Positions 57,647 through 64,000 of a stretch of 64,000 nt of DNA are shown one piece after another (position 1 is the stretch's first letter; each line of letters begins with the position of its first letter). A program made the translations under genes and the position numbers. The DNA comes from PALSA-270 sp963770245 (lineage in GTDB: Bacteria > Acidobacteriota > Terriglobia > Terriglobales > Acidobacteriaceae). The notes under the pieces were generated by a model. The model did no database searches. It had not been told where the DNA came from and saw only the letters and a program-made list of their open reading frames with translations. The DNA is taken from the NCBI GenBank assembly GCA_963770245.1, contig CAVYOX010000008.1:1-64000 (forward strand), written 5' to 3'.

Positions 57647-58672
57647 TTACAAGAATAACTTGCTGACGGAGGCTTCTTCGTGGATCGCCTGAATGGCGCG
57701 TCCGATCAAACCCGCAACCGTACGTACGGTAATTTTGGGTTCGTTCTTGGCCGCTTCACTGAGCGGAACGGTGTCCGTCACCACCACTTGTTTCAAACAA
57801 GACTGAGAAATGTTCTCGACCGCCGGGCCAGAAAGTACCGGATGCGAGCAGCAGGCATACACCTCACTGGCGCCGTTTTCCATCAGCGCGGCGGCGGTTT
57901 TGACCAGCGTGCCGGCGGTGTCGATTAAGTCGTCAATCACCAGACAAGTGCGGCCCTGCACGTCACCGATCACGTGCATGACCTCGGCGACGTTCGCCTC
58001 AACGCGGCGCTTGTCGACGATGGCCAGCGCCGAGTCCATTTTCTTGGCAAAGAAACGGGCGCGCTCCACCCCACCCGCGTCCGGGGAGACCACCGTCAGG
58101 TTCGGCAGAGTCAATTTCTTGAAATAGTCCACCAGCACCGGCGACGCAAATAGCGGGTCCACGGGAATATTGAAGAATCCCTGAATTTGCGGCGCGTGCG
58201 GGTCAATCAACAACGCCCGGTCAGCGCCCGCCGTGGTAAGCAAGTCCGCCACCAGTTTGGCGGAGATCGGCGCCCGCGGCTTATCCTTGCGATCCTGGCG
58301 GCCGTAGCCATAGTAGGGGATCACGGCGGTGATGCGCCGCGCCGAGGCCCGCTTGAGCGCATCGATCATCAAAAGCAGCTCCATCAGGTGCTCGTCGACG
58401 GGGCGCGATGTGGGCTGAATGACGAACACATCCGCGCCGCGCACGTTCTCCTGAATCTGTACGTAGGCTTCGCCGTCCTTGAAGCGCGTCACCAGGGCTT
58501 GATTGCGCGTCAATCCCAGGAACTCGCAAACATCGTCGGCCAGGCGCTCATTCGCCGAACCGCTGAAGATCTTGAACTTGTCGTCCACCCGGGCGCGCTG
58601 CGGCTTGCGCTCCGACTTCTCGTCAGGGCCAGCCTGGATTTTCTTGTCGGTTGCGGTCGCAAGAGTTGCCAT
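57647..58672 (-). CDS. prs: ribose-phosphate pyrophosphokinase
   Basis: Prs makes phosphoribosyl pyrophosphate from ribose-5-phosphate and ATP. The 341-residue protein contains IDPHAPQIQGFFNIPVDPL, the flexible-loop region VVSPDAGGVERARFFAKK and the PRPP-binding loop CLVIDDLIDTAGTLVKTA. The first ~28 residues (MATLATATDKKIQ onward, charged) extend beyond the usual family start near KFKIFSGSAN. It follows tRNA-Gln and precedes rplY on the same strand, probably one transcription unit. Confidence 0.97.
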   Translation of the reverse strand: MATLATATDKKIQAGPDEKSERKPQRARVDDKFKIFSGSANERLADDVCEFLGLTRNQALVTRFKDGEAYVQIQENVRGADVFVIQPTSRPVDEHLMELLLMIDALKRASARRITAVIPYYGYGRQDRKDKPRAPISAKLVADLLTTAGADRALLIDPHAPQIQGFFNIPVDPLFASPVLVDYFKKLTLPNLTVVSPDAGGVERARFFAKKMDSALAIVDKRRVEANVAEVMHVIGDVQGRTCLVIDDLIDTAGTLVKTAAALMENGASEVYACCSHPVLSGPAVENISQSCLKQVVVTDTVPLSEAAKNEPKITVRTVAGLIGRAIQAIHEEASVSKLFL

Positions 58673-58776
58673 AGTAGCTCTCAGCGGTCAGCTTCCAGCC
58701 ACCCGCCGGAACCGACCCCTTCTGCCCTCGGGCACCAGCGGAAAGCTAGGCTTTGCCAGCTGACAGCTGGTTTTTC

Positions 58777-58850
58777 TGGCTGGGCCGCTAGGATTCGAAC
58801 CTAGACAAAGTGCTCCAAAGGCACTTGACCTACCATTAGTCGACGGCCCA
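58777..58850 (-). tRNA. glnT: tRNA-Gln(TTG)
   Basis: The minus strand gives a 74-nt tRNA starting TGGGCCGTCGACTAATGGTA and ending in encoded CCA. The anticodon stem AGTGC/GCACT encloses CTTTGGA, giving anticodon TTG. The T-arm AGGTTCGAATCCT is intact. It lies about 100 bases upstream of prs, an arrangement seen in other bacteria. Confidence 0.97.
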
Positions 58851-58864
58851 GTGGAATTAAGTTT

Positions 58865-58948
58865 TTCAATTGCCGATCGACGATTGGCTGGCAGGATCAG
58901 TGTACCGAACCTGGCCCAATCGGCAATCGAAAATTGTCAATCGAAAAT
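58865..58948. repeat. inverted and direct short repeats upstream of tRNA-Gln
   Basis: TTCAATTGCCGAT (58865-58877) and ATCGGCAATCGAA (58919-58931) are inverted with twelve of thirteen matches. AATCGAAAAT occurs at 58925-58934 and 58939-58948, exactly 14 bases apart; the second copy forms the last codons and stop of ispE. The repeats surround the tRNA-Gln promoter candidate. Confidence 0.6.
58899..58926 (-). promoter_or_regulatory. promoter candidate for tRNA-Gln and prs
   Basis: On the minus strand TTGCCG (58921-58926) and TACACT (58899-58904) are 16 bases apart. Transcription would begin near 58892, about 42 nt before the tRNA. Confidence 0.5.
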
Positions 58949-60040
58949 CTTCTTCCAGTACGCCGGGCGCGTCACAGTCGTCGTGATCACCGACCGTATG
59001 CCTTGCTCGCGCAGCTTGACAGCAGCCCTTCCAGCCGCGGTCCGGGACCGAAACAGCCCGTAGACCGCCGAGCCCGAACCCGACAGCGAGGCATAGAGCG
59101 CCCCCGCCTGTTCGAGCACACTCTTGACCTCGCGCAATTCGGGATATTGAGGAAAGACGACCCGTTCAAAGTCGTTTTCGATCCCGGTACGGACGAGGTC
59201 GAGAAGCGGTGTCTCGGCCCGGCCCCTGCCTTGGCTCACAGGGACACCGGAGTTGGCCCTCCCAGTTTTGGCTTTACGCGGATGAAATCTGCCCTGGGAC
59301 GAACCGCTCAGTCCCGCAGAAATCGCGCGACCAAGCTCCAACATTCTATCGGAGGGGGACGAGGGCGTCAATTTCAGTGCGGCGTGCGAGGTGGCATCGG
59401 AACCGGTCACGGGGCTACGGGCGGGCTCGCCTGACCAGCTCGAGCCCAGTCCGACCGGCCCCGCCGAAATCAGACGATCCCAATCCGCGAACGCTTTGGG
59501 AGTGGACACCCCCGACTGCGGAGTCGCGATCACGCAGGGAACCGGAGCCAAGTCGGGCAGGGGATAGACTTCCTCGCCGTGCCCGACGCCGAGCACGGTG
59601 CCTCCGGCCAAGAAAAGCGGCAGATCCGAGCCCACTTCGGCCGCAATCTCGAGCCGCTCGGCACCCGAAAGCCGCTTCTTCAGCGCCCGCTCCAAACCGA
59701 GCAGCGCAGCCACTGCGTTCCCCGAAGCGCCGCCGAGGCCGCCCTGCACCGGCAGCCGCTTCTCGATCTCGATAACCACACGGCCTCGTGCCTGCAGCCC
59801 CGCCATCGCTCGTTCGACCATGCGATAGCAGGTATTCGATTGATCTCGGGGAACGCGGGGGTCCGCGCAGCGGATTTCAATGCCCGCGCCTCGCGAGACC
59901 TGCACGCGAACCATGTCGTGCAGCGCTATCGTCTGATAGACGGTGCGCAGATCGTGAAAGCCATCTGTCCGCAGCGGGCCGATCGCCAGGCCAAGATTAA
60001 TCTTCGCGAAGGATCGAACGGTGACGGGCATCAGGGACAT
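58937..60040 (-). CDS. ispE: 4-diphosphocytidyl-2-C-methyl-D-erythritol kinase
   Basis: IspE phosphorylates CDP-methylerythritol in the MEP isoprenoid pathway; ispD and ispF are at 62.6-63.9 kb. The 367-residue protein shows the GHMP start SFAKINLGL, the ATP loop PVQGGLGGASGNAVAAL and the C-terminal SLSGSGSAVYGLF. Family members are about 280-300 residues; the excess is a low-complexity insert (about 59205-59475) between CVIATPQSGVSTPKAF and LVRTGIENDFE, rich in Ser, Gly and Arg. The start is ATG at 60040 or 60031; no clear ribosome site is visible. Confidence 0.93.
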   Translation of the reverse strand: MSLMPVTVRSFAKINLGLAIGPLRTDGFHDLRTVYQTIALHDMVRVQVSRGAGIEIRCADPRVPRDQSNTCYRMVERAMAGLQARGRVVIEIEKRLPVQGGLGGASGNAVAALLGLERALKKRLSGAERLEIAAEVGSDLPLFLAGGTVLGVGHGEEVYPLPDLAPVPCVIATPQSGVSTPKAFADWDRLISAGPVGLGSSWSGEPARSPVTGSDATSHAALKLTPSSPSDRMLELGRAISAGLSGSSQGRFHPRKAKTGRANSGVPVSQGRGRAETPLLDLVRTGIENDFERVVFPQYPELREVKSVLEQAGALYASLSGSGSAVYGLFRSRTAAGRAAVKLREQGIRSVITTTVTRPAYWKKIFD

Positions 60041-60103
60041 GATTGTAAGGTTTCGGTTGCAGATTTGCGATTTCTCAGCCACTTTGCGCTAACCTGGCGA
60101 ATT

Positions 60104-60493
60104 GTGAAAGCCTTCGACCCATGGAAATTTCTGCCGTTCTGGCATGACATTTTGTTTCTTGCGGCGGCCGCTGGCAGCGGCCTCTGGACCTGGCTTCGCG
60201 TACGCCGTGCGCACTCATGGCCGTCCGCTCCAGGCGTGATCGAGCGCCTCGCCGCTCGGCCCGCGGAAAACCGACACTTCAAGCCGTGGGTGGGCGAGTT
60301 TACCTACACCTACGTGGCGAACCGCGACTACTATTCTGGTTTTCACCGCATCGGGGCGCGCAGCGAAGGGCGTGCCGAGGAGCGAATCTCCGGCTGGAAG
60401 GGCCGGATGGTTGTGGTGCGGTATTCGCCGACCAAACCCGAGATCTCGGTGCTACTAAGAAGTGACCAGCCCGGCGGGCAATTGGGGAACTGA
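60104..60493 (+). CDS. DUF3592-like membrane-anchored protein
   Basis: A 129-residue protein with a GTG start at 60104 inside a longer frame. It has one N-terminal hydrophobic segment (about 12-32) and a small beta domain with GEFTYTYVANRDYYSGFHRIG and VVVRYSPTKPEISVLL, reminiscent of DUF3592. The function is unknown. It is divergent from ispE and convergent with the next gene. Confidence 0.65.
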   Translation: MKAFDPWKFLPFWHDILFLAAAAGSGLWTWLRVRRAHSWPSAPGVIERLAARPAENRHFKPWVGEFTYTYVANRDYYSGFHRIGARSEGRAEERISGWKGRMVVVRYSPTKPEISVLLRSDQPGGQLGN

Positions 60494-60576
60494 ACGCCCG
60501 ATTTCGAGAGGCTAGGCGCCAACCGAATGCCTGTCAATCATCCGGAATTCTTGGCCAACTGAAGCCTTGGCCAATT

Positions 60577-61314
60577 TCAGGTTCTCCGCTTGTAGTACAC
60601 CGCGAACTCAAAGCCCGGATTCGCCGGAAACAGCTCCGCCACTTTCCGCAGCCTCTCGGCCATCTGCTGCGGAGCCAGCAGCGGGTAGTCGCGCTCGCGT
60701 AGATCGTAGTAATCCACGTCGAGGAATAACGACAATAGATAAATTGAAATGGCGTCGGAAAAGGTCGCCGCGAAGTATTCGTTCTTGTATTTCTCGGCAT
60801 CCGGGCCAGGCACCGTGGCCAGTTTGCGCGACTCCCAGGCATCGAGCGAGGTTTCGCCTCGGACCTTGGATTCAACCTGCTTCCAGACCAGATCGGCAAA
60901 AGCCTCCGGCACGCCCGCGCGCTCGACGACGGCGTGGCCCACGTTGATATAGAACTCGAAGGCGACAGAAAACTTATCGTCCATCAGCCGGGTCGAGATG
61001 AACACGCATTGCGAGTCGCCCAGATCCAGATTGCGATGGCAAACGGCATTGTCGCTGAGCGCCACATCGTAGCGGTCCGCGATTACGGTTTCGTCGCCCT
61101 GGTTCACCGTCAGCGGAACAAAGTAGTAGGCCTTGCGTTCGAGCGTGGCCGCAGCCACCAGGGGAACGGCCGCCACCATGCGTTCCAGGTCGGAGGAGGA
61201 AACGGTCATCTCCCCGGCGATGGCGTAGCAGATGCCATTTGGGGCTTGCGAAACCGGAGTCTGACGGACAACTTCTGCCGGTGGGCGCGTAATAACCGGC
61301 GTGGCTTGAGACAT
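60577..61314 (-). CDS. conserved hypothetical protein
   Basis: A 245-residue soluble protein from the ATG at 61314 (MSQATPVITRPPAEVV). No family was recognised. It has no signal peptide or membrane helix; it contains an acidic middle and aromatic patches such as DVDYYDLRERDYPLL and a C-terminal FEFAVYYKRR. Codon use and composition match its neighbours, so it is likely a real gene. Confidence 0.65.
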   Translation of the reverse strand: MSQATPVITRPPAEVVRQTPVSQAPNGICYAIAGEMTVSSSDLERMVAAVPLVAAATLERKAYYFVPLTVNQGDETVIADRYDVALSDNAVCHRNLDLGDSQCVFISTRLMDDKFSVAFEFYINVGHAVVERAGVPEAFADLVWKQVESKVRGETSLDAWESRKLATVPGPDAEKYKNEYFAATFSDAISIYLLSLFLDVDYYDLRERDYPLLAPQQMAERLRKVAELFPANPGFEFAVYYKRRT

Positions 61315-61431
61315 AGAAGCTATTGTAGCGCACCGTTCCGAACCGACCGATCGGGGTCCCTCCGCGACCATCGATGGGTCGCCCGAGCGAGCCGGAGCAG
61401 GCCCGGACCCAAATGTTGTAGCCTAACCGTG

Positions 61432-61734
61432 ATGGCCTCCGCCCCAACCCCGGATCGCAGCCCGCTTTGGTACTTGATTCCTCCCCGGGTCCTGCTGCTG
61501 ACGTTTTTGCTGACGTTGCTTTCCTTTGCGGTCAGCCTGCTGCTCGGGATCCTGGGGGTATTAGCCCTGGCATGGTGGCGCGGCGCTCGCCCGGATATGA
61601 CCGGTGCTTATCGGCATATCGCTGCGCCGGTGGCGGCCGTGGTGGCGGCGGTAGTCCTGATTTCGGTCACGGTGCTCGAAATCAAACGCTACCGGCAGGC
61701 CAAAACGCTGGCCCGAATCGAACGGGCGAGTTAG
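61432..61734 (+). CDS. small two-helix membrane protein of unknown function
   Basis: A 100-residue protein with two membrane helices (about 17-48 and 65-83) separated by WWRGARPDMTGAYRHIA and a basic tail (KRYRQAKTLARIERAS). No family was recognised. It precedes the C26 hydrolase gene by 42 bases on the same strand and may be co-transcribed. The ATG at 61432 is the first in frame that gives a plausible membrane protein. Confidence 0.6.
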   Translation: MASAPTPDRSPLWYLIPPRVLLLTFLLTLLSFAVSLLLGILGVLALAWWRGARPDMTGAYRHIAAPVAAVVAAVVLISVTVLEIKRYRQAKTLARIERAS

Positions 61735-61776
61735 TTCCGCTGCGAAGACCCAGCCATTTGCAGCTACAATGGGTCC

Positions 61777-62610
61777 ATGCGGCCCCGCATTGCGATTCCC
61801 CTGCCTCACTCGAGCGACCAGAAATATGGTGAGCGGGCCTTGCCCCAGTATGAACATGCAGTCGAGATGGCGGGCGGCGAGCCGGTACGCATTCCCCTCG
61901 ACCAGGCCCCAGCCCAGGTCATGAAGCTCATCGAGCGCTGCGACGCCGTTCTGTTGCCGGGAAGCAACGCCGACGTGGATCCGGCGAAGTATGGCGCCCC
62001 CCGCCATCCGAAAACCGATGCCGCCGATCCGCGCCGCGACACCGTCGACGAGTTGCTTCTGCAAGATGCCTACAACATGCGCAAGCCGGTGCTCGGCATC
62101 TGCTACGGGCTGCAGATATTAAACGTCTATCGCAGCGGGACGCTGTTGCAGCACATTGAGTCGCCGATCAATCATGAAGCAGGACGCACCATCCCGGTCG
62201 CGCACACGGTCGAGTTGGACCCGCAGTCGAAGCTGGCGCACATCGTTGCCCAAGCACGATCGATCGAATCGGAGCCGGCTGTCGAAGGACGGGGTTTCAG
62301 CCGGAGCGGACCGACCGCCGAACCCGCGGCGGTGTCCGCCACGGACAGGGTGCTCCTCCCGGTCAACTCCAGCCACCACCAATCCGCCGATGTGGTCGGC
62401 GATGGGTTGCAGGTCGTGGCCCGCTGTCCGGATGACGGCATCATCGAAGCCATCGAGGGCACGACGCCCGAGCATTTTGTATTGGCCGTGCAGTGGCACC
62501 CGGAACGATCGGCAGAGGATGACGAGAGCTCGCGAGCAGTTTTTCGAGCGCTGATTGAGGCCGCCGAGGCTCGGCACGAGAAGCTGGCGGGAGAATTTGA
62601 AGCAGTTTAG
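61777..62610 (+). CDS. gamma-glutamyl-gamma-aminobutyrate hydrolase family (peptidase C26)
   Basis: A class I glutamine-amidotransferase-like hydrolase of 277 residues. The nucleophile Cys is in LGICYGLQILNV near residue 109 and the catalytic His in AVQWHPERS near 234. LPGSNADVDPAKYG and NSSHHQSADVV are PuuD-type features. About 20-25 extra residues (RSIESEPAVEGRGFSRSGPT) lie between the central strand and LLPVNSSHHQ. The substrate may be a gamma-glutamyl polyamine or similar; the spermidine-synthase-like gene at 6.6 kb is not a neighbour. Confidence 0.88.
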   Translation: MRPRIAIPLPHSSDQKYGERALPQYEHAVEMAGGEPVRIPLDQAPAQVMKLIERCDAVLLPGSNADVDPAKYGAPRHPKTDAADPRRDTVDELLLQDAYNMRKPVLGICYGLQILNVYRSGTLLQHIESPINHEAGRTIPVAHTVELDPQSKLAHIVAQARSIESEPAVEGRGFSRSGPTAEPAAVSATDRVLLPVNSSHHQSADVVGDGLQVVARCPDDGIIEAIEGTTPEHFVLAVQWHPERSAEDDESSRAVFRALIEAAEARHEKLAGEFEAV

Positions 62611-62647
62611 CAATTCCGCCTCAGTTTCTTGCCCGCGCGCCTGATGG

Positions 62648-63193
62648 TCAAGGTCTGGTAGTTCTCTTTTCCAGCAGCACGACCACGTGGGCGATGGCTG
62701 CATTGTCGGTACCCATGCCCTCCGGAGTTTTCGCCTTGACGCCGACGCAGCCTTCCGGCAGCCCCATCAGCTCCGCCACCCGCGCACGGATATGGGCCGA
62801 GTGCGGTCCGATTTTCGGCGCGGCCAGAATCAGGGTGGAGTCCAGATTCAGGACCGCGTAGCCCGCTTGTCGCACGCGTTTCAGCGCTTCCGCTAGAAAA
62901 ATGGCCGAATCCGCACCTTTCCACTCGGAGTCCGAAGGCGAGAACAGGGTTCCAATGTCAGGCGCGGCAACCGCGCCGAGCAGGGCGTCCGTGATGGCGT
63001 GAAGAAGAACGTCGCCATCGGAATGCCCGCCTAGACCGCGAGAGTGCGGCAGCGTCACACCCCCAATTTTCAGCGGGATGCCGCGTTTGAACTCATGAGA
63101 ATCCCAGCCATAGCCGATGCGAGTTCGCGGTTTCGAGGATCGAGTTTCTGGAGGATCCTTCGTCGTCGGTCGTTGCTGGTTGGCCACAGGCAC
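62648..63193 (-). CDS. ispF: 2-C-methyl-D-erythritol 2,4-cyclodiphosphate synthase
   Basis: IspF cyclises CDP-methylerythritol 2-phosphate in the MEP pathway. The 181-residue protein has RIGYGWDSHEF with the metal ligands Asp and His, GGHSDGDVLLHAITDALLGA, and KAKTPEGMGTDNAAI. The sequence DIGTLFSPSDSEWKGADS differs from the usual GDIGxHFPD form. The N-terminal ~22 residues are an added polar segment. The start is GTG at 63193 or 63187, behind AGGAG. It lies 23 bases downstream of ispD. Confidence 0.94.
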   Translation of the reverse strand: MPVANQQRPTTKDPPETRSSKPRTRIGYGWDSHEFKRGIPLKIGGVTLPHSRGLGGHSDGDVLLHAITDALLGAVAAPDIGTLFSPSDSEWKGADSAIFLAEALKRVRQAGYAVLNLDSTLILAAPKIGPHSAHIRARVAELMGLPEGCVGVKAKTPEGMGTDNAAIAHVVVLLEKRTTRP

Positions 63194-63216
63194 ACACTCC
63201 TAATTCGGTCGCGCGC

Positions 63217-63945
63217 TCATTTTCGCAAGTAGAATTCGGCCAGTTCCAAGTCCGCGGGCGCGGTGATCTTGATATTTCTCGGCGAGCCCATCACCACCGC
63301 CACCGGATGGCCGGAACGCTCGACGAGCGAAGCTTCGTCGGTTCCCATGAAACCGTCGGCGGTAGCCTCGTCGAAGGCCCGTTTCAGCACAGCGTAGCGA
63401 AAACCCTGAGGCGTCTGCGCCAGAACCACGCGCTCCCGCGGGATGGTCGACTTGACGAGGGCGCCCTCCGCCGTGCGCTCGACTTGCTTCACGGTGTCGA
63501 CCGCGGGCATTCCAGCGATGGCCGCCCCGTATTTCTCGGTCGCGCGAATGACTGCGGCGATGATCTCGGGCGTGACGAACGGTCGCACGGCGTCGTGAAC
63601 CAGCACGACATCGTCCGCTAGGGCGCTGACCGCCGCCAGTGCATGCGCCACCGACTGCTGCCGGTGTTCGCCGCCTTCGACCAGTTGCAGCTTTTTCTGC
63701 AGAATATCTTTGCCGGCCTGCTCCAGGCGGCTGCGAAAGCCGGCAATCTCGCCGGGACGCAGGGCAACGCATATCTCGGTCACGTCGGGGCAGGCAGCGA
63801 ACTTGCGCAGGGTATGAATGAGGATGGGCGTGCCGGCCAGCTCGGCGAACTGTTTGGATGGGGCTATGTTTTTCGTTCGGGCGCTGGGGGCAGAACTCAT
63901 GCGCGTGCCCAGACCGGCCGCGGGAATAATCACAACTACCTTCAT
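63217..63945 (-). CDS. ispD: 2-C-methyl-D-erythritol 4-phosphate cytidylyltransferase
   Basis: IspD makes CDP-methylerythritol from MEP and CTP. The 242-residue protein starts MKVVVIIPAAGLGTRM, with the CTP-binding loop, and contains KQFAELAGTPILIHTL, VHDAVRPFV and AQTPQGFRYAVL. ispF follows in the same direction. A strong promoter (63957-63985) lies so close that the mRNA would have a leader of only about five bases. Confidence 0.96.
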   Translation of the reverse strand: MKVVVIIPAAGLGTRMSSAPSARTKNIAPSKQFAELAGTPILIHTLRKFAACPDVTEICVALRPGEIAGFRSRLEQAGKDILQKKLQLVEGGEHRQQSVAHALAAVSALADDVVLVHDAVRPFVTPEIIAAVIRATEKYGAAIAGMPAVDTVKQVERTAEGALVKSTIPRERVVLAQTPQGFRYAVLKRAFDEATADGFMGTDEASLVERSGHPVAVVMGSPRNIKITAPADLELAEFYLRK

Positions 63946-63956
63946 GGCGGGCTGTC

Positions 63957-63985
63957 AGTATACGGGGCGGGACTGGGTAGTTCAA
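63957..63985 (-). promoter_or_regulatory. sigma-70-like promoter of ispD-ispF
   Basis: On the minus strand TTGAAC (63980-63985) and TATACT (63957-63962) are 17 bases apart, four of six and five of six consensus matches. Transcription would begin near 63950, almost at the ispD start codon (63945). Confidence 0.65.
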
Positions 63986-64000
63986 ATCTCGCAGGCGTCG

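Overview
The window looks like one contiguous, GC-rich chromosomal segment of an Acidobacteriota species, most likely class Terriglobia (Korobacter/Sulfotelmatobacter-like). That placement is inferred from the overall character of the proteins, the gene neighbourhoods and the rRNA operon; no database search was possible. Nearly all genes are housekeeping or conserved accessory genes. I found no phage, insertion sequence, CRISPR array, toxin-antitoxin pair, defence island or secondary-metabolite cluster.

Layout. Positions 1-5400 hold an rRNA operon on the minus strand: tandem promoter candidates, a leader with a boxA-like site, 16S, tRNA-Ile(GAT), tRNA-Ala(TGC), and a 23S gene cut by the window start. 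Positions 5.7-11.8 kb (plus strand) encode a DUF6526 membrane protein, AcpS, a membrane-embedded spermidine-synthase-like protein, an MlaD/MCE protein with five exact 34-residue repeats, and a DEAD-box helicase with a long leader. Positions 11.9-21.7 kb (mostly minus) hold a SpoIIE phosphatase, LipA, a PilZ protein, two tandem acyl carrier proteins with FabF, Dtd (plus), DNA polymerase I and QueA. Positions 21.8-33.5 kb hold a class II aldolase, a TonB-dependent receptor under a clear cobalamin riboswitch, a cytochrome c lipoprotein, a DUF488 protein, a PBP4-type peptidase, FolP, a cNMP-binding/thioredoxin-reductase-like fusion, a DUF885 protein and an exported MetX-like hydrolase.

Positions 33.5-48 kb (mostly minus) carry the c-di-AMP module cdaA-cdaR-glmM, xseA, a GH31 glycosidase, a sodium:solute symporter, SelA and RecG. 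Positions 48-54 kb hold a GAF-GAF-GGDEF diguanylate cyclase and a four-gene minus-strand cluster: ECF sigma factor, zinc-finger/HEAT anti-sigma candidate, DUF4097 glycine-rich beta-solenoid protein, and a double-PDZ protein. Positions 54.6-60 kb hold rplI, rpsR, rpsF, pth, rplY, prs, tRNA-Gln and ispE. The right end carries small unknown genes, a C26 amidohydrolase, ispF and ispD.

The points most worth a second look are the ECF/HEAT/DUF4097/PDZ cluster as a candidate envelope-stress system, the B12 riboswitch that assigns a substrate to the receptor, recurrent in-frame spacer insertions in at least six conserved enzymes, a ribosomal protein S18 with a repetitive disordered N-terminus, the exact repeats in the MCE protein, and several short palindromic intergenic repeats.
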